Source of the DNA: Methanothrix sp.
GTDB lineage: Archaea > Halobacteriota > Methanosarcinia > Methanotrichales > Methanotrichaceae
DNA: 41,347 nucleotides
Direction of reading: 5' to 3'
Assembly (NCBI GenBank): GCA_023229165.1
Contig: JALNZQ010000001.1
Location: forward strand, 1 to 41,347
Shown: piece after piece, positions 24,118 through 32,257 of the stretch
Layout of the letters: each line of letters begins with the position of its first letter
Position numbering within the stretch: the first letter of the stretch is position 1
Notes under the pieces: model-generated
Databases searched by the model: none
What the model was told of the DNA's origin: nothing
The model's input: the letters and a program-made list of their open reading frames with translations, nothing else
Made by a program: the position numbers and the translations under genes

Positions 24118-25740
24118 ATGCCGGTTGTCAGACTTTATTACGAGGATATGGAGAGGCTGATTGGAGCCTCTCGGGATACAATCATGGGCCGGCTGGCCAT
24201 GATGGGTGCAGACATTGGAAAGAGAGCGGAAGAGGAGCACGTGGATGTGGAGTTTTTCCCGGATCGGCCCGATCTCTACAGCGCCGAGGGCGTGGCCAGA
24301 GCCATGCAGGGCTTTTTGGGCCTCAAGACGGGGCTGGTGGAGTATCCCGTCGAGGAAGGCCCCATCGTCCTGCAGGTGGAGGAATCGGTAAAATCGGTGC
24401 GCCCCATCATCGGCTGCGCCGTGGTGCGGGGCCTATCGTTCACAAGCGAGGCCATTGAGTCACTAATGGGCCTGCAAGAGGATCTGCACTGGGGTCTGGG
24501 CAGAAACAGGCGCAAAGTGGCCATCGGCGTGCATGACCTATCTCGCGTCACGCCGCCCTTCCGCTACTTTGGGGAAGATCCTGCCCGAAAGTTTGTGCCC
24601 CTGGACTTTACCGAAGAGATGAGCATGCAGGAGATCCTGCAAAAGCACCCCAAGGGCAAGGGTTACGGGCATATCCTGCAAGGGTGCGAGCGCTATCCGC
24701 TCATTGTGGACTGTAAAGATCAGGTGCTCTCTTTCCCGCCCATCATCAACGGCGAGCTGACCAGCGTCACGGAAGAGACAGAGGATCTCTTCATTGACGT
24801 TACGGGAACGGATGGCATGGTGCACAAAGCCCTGAACATAGTAGTAACCTCTCTGGCGGAGAGGGGCGGCAGGATCGAGAGCGTTGTCGTCAAGAGAAGC
24901 GAGGGCGATTTCGTCTCCCCCAATCTGCAGCCGTCTAGCTGGACAGTAAGGGCGGCGGAGGCCAACAAGCTGATCGGCTTTGATCTGAAGCCCCCGGAGC
25001 TGGCCGAATGCCTGCGGCGGATGCGATTTGGGGCAGTCGCGAATGGCAGCGAGGTGAGGGTGCAGGTTCCTGCCTACCGGGCGGACATAATGCACTCCTG
25101 GGACATCTTCGAGGACGCGGCCAAGGCTTATGGCTTTGACCGGCTGGATGCCTGCCTCCCTGGTACGGTGACTGTAGGACGCGCTCACCCTTCGGAGTTA
25201 CGCAAAGCCGAGATTCGCGAGGTAATGGCAGGCCTAGGCTATTTGGAGACCATGCCTTTCACTCTGACCAATGAAAAGATGCATTTCCAGTGGATGAGGC
25301 GCTCGCCAAAGGGCGCAGGCGTGGTTGCCGTGCTGCATCCTATCAGCGAACTGCACACAATCCTGCGCACCTCGCTTCTCTCCAGCCTTCTGGAGATCTT
25401 TGCCATGAACCAGCATCATCCTCTGCCCCAGAGGATATTTGCCGCGGGAGATGTGGTGGTGGAGAAGAAGACTCGCATGCATCTGGCTGCAGCCAGCATT
25501 CACAGCGGGGCCAATTTCTCGGAGGTTCGCTCGGCCGTCGATGCCGTGCTGCGGGAACTGGCCATCGAGGCAGAGATTGTTCCTTCTCAGGACGGAGCGC
25601 TTCTGCCAGGAAGGGGTGGCGATCTACTGGTCGGCGGCCAAAAGATCGGATGCTTTGGAGAGCTGCATCCCTTGGTTTTAGGGAGCTTCGGCCTGGAGCA
25701 GCCAGCGGTAGGGCTGGAGATCGAGTGGGGTGAGCTCTGA
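24118..25740 (+). CDS. pheT: Phenylalanyl-tRNA synthetase beta subunit
   Basis: 540 residues, the short archaeal/eukaryal form. It pairs with PheS; it carries the B3/B4 editing domain (HWGLGRNRRKVAIGVHDLSRV, PPIINGELTSVTEETEDLFIDVTGTD), the B5 domain (a central SWTVRAAEANKLIGFDLKPPELAECLRRM) and the catalytic-like fold (ISELHTILRTSLLSSLLEI, IFAAGDVV). It lacks the bacterial tRNA-binding N-terminal and anticodon domains, as expected. GGGGG lies upstream of ATG 24118. A T-rich tract after its stop (25755-25775) probably ends transcription. Confidence 0.94.
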   Translation: MPVVRLYYEDMERLIGASRDTIMGRLAMMGADIGKRAEEEHVDVEFFPDRPDLYSAEGVARAMQGFLGLKTGLVEYPVEEGPIVLQVEESVKSVRPIIGCAVVRGLSFTSEAIESLMGLQEDLHWGLGRNRRKVAIGVHDLSRVTPPFRYFGEDPARKFVPLDFTEEMSMQEILQKHPKGKGYGHILQGCERYPLIVDCKDQVLSFPPIINGELTSVTEETEDLFIDVTGTDGMVHKALNIVVTSLAERGGRIESVVVKRSEGDFVSPNLQPSSWTVRAAEANKLIGFDLKPPELAECLRRMRFGAVANGSEVRVQVPAYRADIMHSWDIFEDAAKAYGFDRLDACLPGTVTVGRAHPSELRKAEIREVMAGLGYLETMPFTLTNEKMHFQWMRRSPKGAGVVAVLHPISELHTILRTSLLSSLLEIFAMNQHHPLPQRIFAAGDVVVEKKTRMHLAAASIHSGANFSEVRSAVDAVLRELAIEAEIVPSQDGALLPGRGGDLLVGGQKIGCFGELHPLVLGSFGLEQPAVGLEIEWGEL

Positions 25741-25850
25741 AAGGAGCTTACCATTAATTTTTTCTTCTTTTGTCTCCTTTGGAAAATGGATCAGATTTAT
25801 CTGCCTATAACTGCAATAATATGTCTTGTCTATAATGGAATGAGGCTGCT

Positions 25851-26231
25851 ATGAAGGTTCGAGATCTGATGAGCTATCCCATTGCCACTGTGCGCCCGGA
25901 GGCCACGGTGCTGGAGGCCATAAAAAGGATGGCGGCTGAGAAGAGGGGCAGCGTGCTGGTGGCCAGGGACGGCCTTCTCAAGGAATGCCTGGGCATTGTC
26001 ACCACCAGCCGGATCTTCCTTAAGGTCTTTGCCGAGGGGCGCGATGCAAGCCGGGTATCCGTCTCAGAGATCATGACCCCAGGGCCGCTGGTCACCATTG
26101 ACCTGGATGCCAGCACCGAGGAAGCGGCGCGGCTGATGCGAGAGCACAGCATTCGAAGGCTTCCTGTGATGAAGGGCGGGGCGCTGGTGGGAATCATCAC
26201 CAGCAAGGATTTGCTGGAATGCGTGGTGTGA
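25851..26231 (+). CDS. Small two-CBS-domain protein
   Basis: 126 residues that are only a CBS pair: VRDLMSYPIATVRPEATVLEA..GIVTTSRIFLKV and VSEIMTPGPLVTIDLDASTEEA..GIITSKDLLE. It probably binds an adenine nucleotide as a dimer and acts on an unknown partner. It is separate from the big CBS operon (20 kb away) and is the last chromosomal gene before the integrated element. GAGG lies about 8 bases before the ATG; TCTATAAT at about 25830 may be its TATA box. Confidence 0.87.
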   Translation: MKVRDLMSYPIATVRPEATVLEAIKRMAAEKRGSVLVARDGLLKECLGIVTTSRIFLKVFAEGRDASRVSVSEIMTPGPLVTIDLDASTEEAARLMREHSIRRLPVMKGGALVGIITSKDLLECVV

Positions 26232-26324
26232 TCCTGCTAGAAAAGGAATGCGTAATTTTGGCACACTTCTGCCGGTGGGCAAACGCAGAATTTAAATAGC
26301 CTAAGTGTCAAGTGCCTGAGGTAA

Positions 26325-26368
26325 GTCGAGGTTGCCTAGCCTGGTAAGGCGCAGGTTTGCTAAACCTG
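26325..26368 (+). tRNA. tRNA-Ser(GCT), 5' part only (left element junction)
   Basis: Acceptor 5' strand GTCGAGG, D stem GCC/GGC with loop TAGCCTGGTAA, and anticodon stem CAGGT/ACCTG with loop TTGCTAA (anticodon GCT) are normal for a Ser tRNA. A TATA-like box (ATTTAAATAG) lies about 35 bases upstream. After the anticodon stem no long variable arm, no T arm and no acceptor complement (CCTCGAC) can be found. Base composition turns AT-rich right here. I read this as a tRNA gene split by integration within or just after the anticodon arm; the 3' half should lie past the right end of the window. Confidence 0.7.
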
Positions 26369-26639
26369 GTTTAGTCTCTATACTTGTGAATTTTGGCTAG
26401 GCTTTCGCAGTTTGCGTTTGCCTTTCCTCCGATAGAAAAAGACTCTTTTTAAGGTAATAAACTTTTCCGCAGCATTAAGTAATTTCTCGCTGCCATCGAA
26501 CTTAATAATTTTTAGAAGATTCATAATGTTATATGGACTTGTGAAGGGAATATGCATGGAAATATACTCATTTTTCTAAGGAAGGCGCTAGGGATAAATA
26601 TGAAAGATACTTAGTGCTGTGATAACGGAGGAAATTTGC

Positions 26640-27095
26640 TTGACTGAATTAGATGAATTATTAAAAAATATAGACAAGTGTGTAGATCCAAAGAACATTA
26701 TAAAAGCTCTAAATGAAATAAAATCAAAAAATGAATCGAAAAATGAATCAGAGATTGAGCGTCTAGCTATGCAGATTTTTTCGATACTTCAAACATTAAA
26801 ATCGTTTGATGAGCCCCAAAGAAGTGAAATTGAACGGCACACATTAGATGCAATCGTAGCTTTAAGTGATGTAAAATACTATCCAATATACTATTCAATG
26901 ATGGAAATCTTGGATGCAGATAATCCTGATATGGATGTGAATAAGCGTTTAAATGCTGTGAAAGTATTAGGTCGTTTCTTGGCTGCTAAAAAGGAAAACA
27001 TTGAGGAAATAAAATTTGAGCTAGAAAGAATCTCAAAAGAAGACGGAGATTCAAAGGTAGAATCGAGAGCCAAATTGTTATTAGAAAGATTCTAA
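26640..27095 (+). CDS. Unknown helical protein, first gene of the element
   Basis: 151 residues, almost all helical and highly charged, with no similarity I recognise. Helical pairs such as EIERLAMQIFSILQTLKSF, EIERHTLDAIVAL and DVNKRLNAVKVLGRFLAAK suggest a HEAT-like repeat fold. KNESKNES near the start comes from a 12-base tandem repeat in the DNA. I chose TTG 26640, not GTG 26619, because GGAGG at 26627-26631 is exactly 8 bases before the TTG and would lie inside the longer frame. About 270 bases between the tRNA fragment and this gene hold no other gene. Confidence 0.65.
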   Translation: MTELDELLKNIDKCVDPKNIIKALNEIKSKNESKNESEIERLAMQIFSILQTLKSFDEPQRSEIERHTLDAIVALSDVKYYPIYYSMMEILDADNPDMDVNKRLNAVKVLGRFLAAKKENIEEIKFELERISKEDGDSKVESRAKLLLERF

Positions 27096-27179
27096 TCCTA
27101 TTTTTATTTAATTCAGAATTTTAAATATACGGTTAAGATACCTCAAACATACTTTGTAATTGTTAATGAGGTAACTAAA

Positions 27180-27359
27180 ATGATCGACTATTCGGACGTT
27201 CAAAAGTATCAACTGACAGAAAGCCAAAAGACTAGAATTTCAAAACTAATGCAAGAATTTGGCTTTGAAAATGTGGAAGCATTTGTAGATTTGATGATAG
27301 GCCATGAATACTTTGGCTTAGATAGAATTAGACGCGAGGCAGCAGGTGTCAGAAAGTGA
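27180..27359 (+). CDS. Small unknown protein (59 residues)
   Basis: ATG 27180 with GAGGT about 7 bases upstream opens a 59-residue frame ending at TGA 27357. The sequence (YSDVQKYQLTESQKTRISKLM, FGFENVEAFVDLMIG, DRIRREAAG) is predicted to be three helices and could be a small DNA-binding protein, but no known motif is certain. It lies between the first element gene and the ribbon-helix-helix gene, in the region where regulators of viral elements are usually found. Confidence 0.6.
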   Translation: MIDYSDVQKYQLTESQKTRISKLMQEFGFENVEAFVDLMIGHEYFGLDRIRREAAGVRK

Positions 27360-27440
27360 AAACTAACCTAATTGAGTATTTTTATCACCAATTAAAGAGA
27401 AAAATAACTAAATTAGTAGAATTTATATTAAAACCAAATG

Positions 27441-27450
27441 TTTATATAGT
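27441..27450 (+). promoter_or_regulatory. TATA box of the ribbon-helix-helix gene
   Basis: TTTATATAGT lies about 32 bases before the ATG at 27482. The same core, TTTATATAGTA, stands before the scaffold gene at 36384, so the element may use one promoter type for early and late genes. Confidence 0.55.
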
Positions 27451-27481
27451 ATGTGCTTCGTAATTATATTGGGGTTTGCAT

Positions 27482-27649
27482 ATGACAGAGCGAATTGTTA
27501 AACAATCGACAACGTTTGATATGAGACTTGAACCGCGTGTTAAAAAAGCTCTTGAACAGATAGCTGATTTTTACGGCTTATCACAATCAGGATGGTTAAG
27601 AATGATGATTTTGAGAGAGGTTAAACAGATAGATACTCCAAAAGCTTAA
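27482..27649 (+). CDS. Ribbon-helix-helix (CopG/Arc-type) regulator
   Basis: 55 residues. A short beta strand (QSTTFDMRLEP) followed by two helices (RVKKALEQIADFYG, SQSGWLRMMILREV) with the turn between them is the ribbon-helix-helix pattern of dimeric DNA-binding repressors of plasmids and viruses. GGGG is 7-11 bases before ATG 27482 and a TATA box is 32 bases upstream. It is followed by the primase-helicase gene, so it may control replication or copy number. Family assignment is by pattern only. Confidence 0.75.
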   Translation: MTERIVKQSTTFDMRLEPRVKKALEQIADFYGLSQSGWLRMMILREVKQIDTPKA

Positions 27650-27746
27650 AGGTAATTGTTGAAAAGTTTTTTGAATACATTTTCACAATATGCTTAGGCT
27701 ATCTATTTGCTCTTTTTGCGTATTGTGATGTTGTGGGGTTTTAAAA

Positions 27747-30284
27747 ATGAGTGAAACATGTTCTGAAGAAAAAGTTGGTGTTGCTGTTGAGAACGTTCAA
27801 GGTGCTGGGGAAGGAATGGCAAAAAACCCTCCCCAGAGTGCCGAAAAGGTGAACGAAACGGCAAATAGTATTATAAATGTCAAAGTATATAAAGATTGCG
27901 ATCATATTCCTTCTCATGAGTATATTCCTGAAGAAATGAAAAAAAGGGATCAATGGGTATGGTGGAAAGTAAAAGAAGTTGATGGAAAGACTAAAAAAAT
28001 CCCTTATAATCAAATAGGAAGAAATGGAGCAAAATGCGCAAGTTCCACAGATAATGAGACGTGGAGCAGCCTTGAGAATGTAATGGGACGTACCATTTTT
28101 ACCCCTGAACTCGGTCCGGGATTTGCTTTAAGCGATGATGATCCTTATTGTCTTATCGACTTAGACGATTGTATCAATAAGTCCACAGGAGAAATTGCGC
28201 CTTGGGCGGCGGAAATCCTTGAAAAAGTGGTTGATAGTTATGCCGAAGTTTCACGCTCTAAGGAAGGTATTCATATTATCATTAAAGCGAAACTTCCAGA
28301 AGGGAGAAATCGAGGAGTAATAGACGACGAAGGTCATAAAATAGAAATTTATGATCATAGTAGAATTATTTCTATGACTGGTTGGGTCATTGAAGGCTTC
28401 CCTACGGTTATTAGAGATCATCAGGCTTTTGCTGAAGAGCTTCAAAGCAGGATCAAAAAGAGCGAAGATTTTCCCGCAGAGAAAGCAGAAAATTTAGGTA
28501 AAAGCCCGGATTTAGAAGATGAAAAGATAATAGAGTTAGGTCTAACGGAAAGCAACGGTAAATTTAAGAGACTCTATGAAGGTGGTGACACTTCAGAATA
28601 TGACTATGATGATAGTAGGGCAGACCTAGCTCTATGTAATGGGATTGCTTTCTATACTCAAAAGCTGGAACAAATAGATAGAATTTTCAGGTCTTCTCTT
28701 TTAATGAGAGATAAATGGGAAAGAGACGATTATAGAGCCGGAACCATAAATAAAGCAATTCAAGGTTTGAGAAAAATTTACAAAGTACACCACGGCATTT
28801 CAATTTCTGATCTTACCAAGGATAAGGACAAGAAACTTCAATTTTCGCCCACAAAGGCAGCTAAATCAATCTTGGACAAAGTACCTTTTAAACTTGCCTC
28901 ATGGGAAATTCAAACAAAAGAACCTTCTCTTTGGACTTGCGGCGATAATGGGCTTTGGACTAAAGGCGGAGACTTCTTAATTGAGGAAATATGTGATAAA
29001 GTAGCTGAAGACCTTTCAAAGCAAGGGAATATCTCAGAAGTAAAAAGACGAATTAAGAACGATCTGAGAAAAGATCCTGTAGAATTTGACACGGGAAAGC
29101 CTACCTTAGTAGGAACTAAAAACGGTTATGTTTGCGACTTGATAACCGGCGAAGTGAGGCCAATGGAGTCTAAAGATTACATAAGCGAAGAGTTGGTCCT
29201 ACCTGTGGACTTTAAACCTAATGCCAAATGTCCAGAAATATTCAAGTTCTATGATAGTATTTGCTCTGATGATTGCTCAAAGATGGCAATGATCTCCGAT
29301 GATTTAGCAGCTTTGAATCTTCAAGCATGGCCTTACATCGCGATGTTTTTAGGACTTGGTGGAAATGGTAAAGGACAAAGGCAGAAATTCAGGCGAAAGT
29401 TCTTTGGCGCGCTAACTATAGCGGATATCTCCTTAAAAGATCTCAATAATAAGAATTTTATTGTATCGGAGCTTTCCAGAAAGAGAATCCTTCATTGTGG
29501 AGAAGCTAAGAGGAATGAAAAGAACGGTGAAAAATACAGCACGGCAATTCTAAAGACTCTAACCGGAGATGATCAGGTTACAACAGATCAGAAGTATAAG
29601 GGCTGCCTTAGCTTTGTTCCGTTCTGCAAAGTAAATATCGATGCAAACGATCCTCCCAGGTTTGACGACGAATCAAGGGGTTTTACCAGAAGGTTTAGAA
29701 GAGTCAATACGCCTTACTATTTCACAGAAAACCCTGATCCTGAAGATCCGACACAAAGAAAGATCGATGAAAAATTGCACGAGAGGATAACCACAGAGGA
29801 AGAGCTTAGCGGCTATTTAAATGTTCTAATTAGCCTGGCAAAAGAGATAGTCCCTAAAAGGTCTTATCCTGCCTGTGAGCATCTTACAGAGGGATATGAA
29901 AAGCAGGTCTATTCAATTGAAGAGTTCAAGAATCAATTTTGCATGGTATTCGAGGTTAATGAAAGCGAATATACTGTTATAGAAGATCTCTATGAGGCTT
30001 TCAAAAAATGGGCTACTTTGGCTAATGCTTCCATCCTAAATAAGAATTCTTTTGGAAAAATATTTTCAAATCTAGCTGGGTGCTGCTCACCAACAAAGCG
30101 CTTTGGCAAAGAGACCAAAAGGGTTTACTCGGGAGTTAGGTTTGATAAAGAGAAGTATAATAGAGCAATAGCTGATATGACTGAAATACTCAATAAGGGA
30201 TCGAATGGAGATTCTTATCAATGCAAACACCTTTCAGAGACATATCAAAACTTGAAAAGAGAATATGGGGATGATTCATGGTAG
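27747..30284 (+). CDS. Primase - SF3 helicase (NrS-1/P4-type replication protein)
   Basis: 845 residues, the replication initiator of the element. The N-terminal 240 residues resemble the primase/polymerase domain of phage NrS-1-like proteins: YIPEEMKKRDQWVWWK, LIDLDDCI (acidic pair at 138-141), SKEGIHIIIKAKLPEGR, IYDHSRIISMTGW. A linker and a D5_N-like region follow. The SF3 helicase has Walker A GLGGNGKG at about 536-543, ILHCGEA (Walker B region), and DANDPPRFDDESRGFTRRFRRV (sensor and arginine finger). The C-terminal 130 residues look like a winged helix. A dense repeat region, a likely origin, begins right after its stop. Confidence 0.88.
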   Translation: MSETCSEEKVGVAVENVQGAGEGMAKNPPQSAEKVNETANSIINVKVYKDCDHIPSHEYIPEEMKKRDQWVWWKVKEVDGKTKKIPYNQIGRNGAKCASSTDNETWSSLENVMGRTIFTPELGPGFALSDDDPYCLIDLDDCINKSTGEIAPWAAEILEKVVDSYAEVSRSKEGIHIIIKAKLPEGRNRGVIDDEGHKIEIYDHSRIISMTGWVIEGFPTVIRDHQAFAEELQSRIKKSEDFPAEKAENLGKSPDLEDEKIIELGLTESNGKFKRLYEGGDTSEYDYDDSRADLALCNGIAFYTQKLEQIDRIFRSSLLMRDKWERDDYRAGTINKAIQGLRKIYKVHHGISISDLTKDKDKKLQFSPTKAAKSILDKVPFKLASWEIQTKEPSLWTCGDNGLWTKGGDFLIEEICDKVAEDLSKQGNISEVKRRIKNDLRKDPVEFDTGKPTLVGTKNGYVCDLITGEVRPMESKDYISEELVLPVDFKPNAKCPEIFKFYDSICSDDCSKMAMISDDLAALNLQAWPYIAMFLGLGGNGKGQRQKFRRKFFGALTIADISLKDLNNKNFIVSELSRKRILHCGEAKRNEKNGEKYSTAILKTLTGDDQVTTDQKYKGCLSFVPFCKVNIDANDPPRFDDESRGFTRRFRRVNTPYYFTENPDPEDPTQRKIDEKLHERITTEEELSGYLNVLISLAKEIVPKRSYPACEHLTEGYEKQVYSIEEFKNQFCMVFEVNESEYTVIEDLYEAFKKWATLANASILNKNSFGKIFSNLAGCCSPTKRFGKETKRVYSGVRFDKEKYNRAIADMTEILNKGSNGDSYQCKHLSETYQNLKREYGDDSW

Positions 30285-30723
30285 TTTGTAACAGGATCTA
30301 TTACTTTTTAAATCGCTATCTAATGGTGCATTTTGTGAATTTTGTAACAGGTTGTAACAGGTTTGTAACAGGTCAATTTTTTTAAAACCGACATCAACCG
30401 ACGTATTTTTAGGTTTTGTAACAGGTGTAACAGGTTTTTGGGGTTTTGAAAACTTTCCGTAGAAAAATTTCAAATTTTTACTACTTTTTCCACAGGGTGT
30501 TCTCTCCCGCAGGCTTTCAAATATTTTACTGTAAAATATTGCATATTCCTGTTACACCTGTTACAAATTAAATAATATATAGAATAAATGCTGTTACAGT
30601 TATTGGTTTTTAAAAAAATATATTTTTTAGTAACCTGTTACAAACCGGTTACAACCTGTTACAGAAAAACCTAAAATGCTTTGGATGATATTGATTTTTT
30701 AAAAAACTGACCTGTTACAGAAA
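30285..30723. repeat. Inverted array of TGTAACAG repeats (candidate replication origin)
   Basis: Forward copies of TGTAACAG start at 30287, 30343, 30353, 30364, 30417 and 30426. The reverse complement CTGTTACA starts at 30549, 30558, 30591, 30635, 30656 and 30712, with one variant (CGGTTACA) at 30646. So all left copies face one way and all right copies the other. Neighbours in clusters are 9-11 bases apart, about one helical turn. The middle is AT-rich and contains the palindrome AATATTTTAC-T-GTAAAATATT (30520-30540). It follows the primase-helicase gene. Iteron-like binding of the initiator is the natural reading. No gene is seen in this 548-base gap. Confidence 0.9.
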
Positions 30724-30777
30724 GGTAGGAATGAACAACCCTGTGGACAATATTAAGTTTAATTCATGCCGCAAGCT

Positions 30778-30787
30778 TTATATATAT
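30778..30787 (+). promoter_or_regulatory. Candidate TATA box of the small-terminase gene
   Basis: TTTATATATA lies 46 bases before the ATG at 30833. The leader between them is almost pure A/T. Composition makes chance likely here, so confidence is moderate. Confidence 0.4.
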
Positions 30788-30832
30788 TAAATAATATTAA
30801 ACATTTATAATTATAAAACTGGTGATTATTAA

Positions 30833-31366
30833 ATGGTTTATCTTAAGTATCAATGGCCTGAGATTGAATTAGCTTACACAAAAGGACTAGAAGAAGATGG
30901 AAAAACCAAATGGTTGAATAAGAAAGAGATAGCTGAAAGATTTAATGTTGATGTAGGTTATCTTCGTCAGGTTGCAAGACGGGATAACTGGAAGCAGAAA
31001 AGAGCCGCGTATGTCCTATCTCTTTCTCTCAATGAAGGTGACATAGAGATTGAAGATCCCAAGGGCGAATATGAAAAGTTTCAAAGAAAAGCTTATCAAG
31101 CAGCATCGCAAACATTGACTATTATTATTAAGAAATTGGATGCTATTATTAAGAAACAAGAATATAATTTATCTGATTTAAATATCTTAATGAAAATGCT
31201 TGAACGAACACAATTAATTGCTAAAAATAGTATTGGAGATAATTTAGAAAACTTTGAAGATGCAAAGTCCGAATTCGAAAGACTTATGAAGAAGTTGAAG
31301 GAAGATGAGAAAACAGAAAAGAATCTTCCCGAACCTTTGCCAGCGATAACCGTAACCGATCTCTAG
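30833..31366 (+). CDS. terS: Small terminase subunit-like protein
   Basis: 177 residues. The N-terminal 60 residues form a DNA-binding helix-turn-helix (KTKWLNKKEIAERFNVDVGYLRQVARRDNWKQKRAAY), as in PBSX/SPP1-type small terminases that recognise the packaging site. The middle is helical and would make an oligomerisation core (TLTIIIKKLDAIIKKQEY, LSDLNILMKMLERTQ), and the tail is acidic then Pro-rich (NLPEPLPAITVTDL). It lies ahead of the large terminase, though separated by 891 non-coding bases, which is unusual as the pair normally abut. Confidence 0.72.
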   Translation: MVYLKYQWPEIELAYTKGLEEDGKTKWLNKKEIAERFNVDVGYLRQVARRDNWKQKRAAYVLSLSLNEGDIEIEDPKGEYEKFQRKAYQAASQTLTIIIKKLDAIIKKQEYNLSDLNILMKMLERTQLIAKNSIGDNLENFEDAKSEFERLMKKLKEDEKTEKNLPEPLPAITVTDL

Positions 31367-31412
31367 AGCTCGCCTTGTTAGGCTCGCTCTACCTCGCCTG
31401 ATGGCTCGGGCC

Positions 31413-31436
31413 GGTTTAGCCCGAAAAGGCTAAACC
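31413..31436. repeat. Nine-base hairpin after the small-terminase gene
   Basis: GGTTTAGCC and GGCTAAACC flank a 6-base loop CGAAAA, followed by a pyrimidine-rich stretch (TTCATCTTCTT). It may act as a terminator for terS or as part of a larger RNA fold. Confidence 0.8.
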
Positions 31437-31752
31437 TTCATCTTCTTAATAAGTTTATGAAGTTAGATAAGTATTCATATCTTTATATATTCCAAAATTG
31501 CACATATTAATAAGCTATGCCAAATTGTATTCTAGTTAACAAGTCGTTTCATACTTTATAGGTATCAAAATCAGCTTTTTTAGCTAAATAAAGCCTACTG
31601 TTATTGATTTGTATCAAAAAACCTGAAAAGGCCTATACCGTAACATCTTGAAGATTGAACTATTTCTAATTTCATAATCACTTATAGATGAATCTCAAAG
31701 CCTCTTGATAGCGTTTTAGCTATGAACTTTGTGTATCCGATTCTAAACCAGT

Positions 31753-31792
31753 ATTGGATTATTATAAACTTTAATAGCCTCAATAATCCAAT
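31753..31792. repeat. Eleven-base inverted repeat in the non-coding tract
   Basis: ATTGGATTATT at 31753-31763 and AATAATCCAAT at 31782-31792 are exact complements around an 18-base spacer. It lies in the middle of the gap between the terminase genes. Confidence 0.8.
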
Positions 31793-32257
31793 GATTACTT
31801 AATAATTATTTAAAACTTAATAAGTTTTTAAATCTCTGCAAGTTCATTGAAGTATATAAACTAAAGACCTTTTTGCCATGTAGCAAACTATCAAAGTATA
31901 GGACTTTTGCGATCCTAGAGCCTTACAAAGATTATTAAATTAACAAGATATAAACATCAGTGGCAGAAAGGGTAAAGCGTAGCTCGCAGCTACGCAACGC
32001 GAGCCTTAGCAAAGGCGAGCAAACTTACTAAGAACTAAAAATTTAACAAGTTTAATAATTCTTAAGTAATTAAAATTAATACTTATATAAACATTATTAT
32101 TAAATTAGCTATATGGCTTTCCCTTTTAGAACTTTAAACAGTGTTAGCCCAAACGCTATAATTTTCGGCCCCTTTTTTTGACCTTTTACCGAAACCTTTA
32201 AATATTAATAAAATTATTAATTAAATAAATTATATTTTAAATTATGGTGTTATTAAT

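Larger units (their letters stand above)
31367..32257. other. 891-base AT-rich non-coding tract between the terminase genes
   Basis: No reading frame longer than a few tens of codons looks coding. Structures visible: GGTTTAGCC-CGAAAA-GGCTAAACC (31413-31436); an 11-base inverted repeat ATTGGATTATT/AATAATCCAAT (31753-31792); GCGTAGCT-CGC-AGCTACGC (31977-31995). GCTCGCCTTGTTAGGCTCGC near 31369 and its near reverse complement GCGAGCCTTAGC..GGCGAGC near 31999 bracket the AT-rich middle. Candidates are a packaging (pac/cos) site, a structured RNA, or both. Nothing identifies it directly. Confidence 0.7.

Noticed and set aside
26369..26639. Intron or 3' half of tRNA-Ser just after the 5' half
   Set aside because: No T-arm sequence, no CCTCGAC acceptor complement and no bulge-helix-bulge motif occur before the first element gene.
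30276..30473. Minus-strand frame of 65 codons over the repeat array
   Set aside because: Its sequence is produced by the TGTAACAG repeats themselves (TPVTK, CYNLLQ pieces), with no ribosome site.
31367..32257. CRISPR array or diversity-generating element in the long gap between terminase genes
   Set aside because: No regular direct repeats with spacers, no reverse transcriptase, and no template repeat pair are visible.
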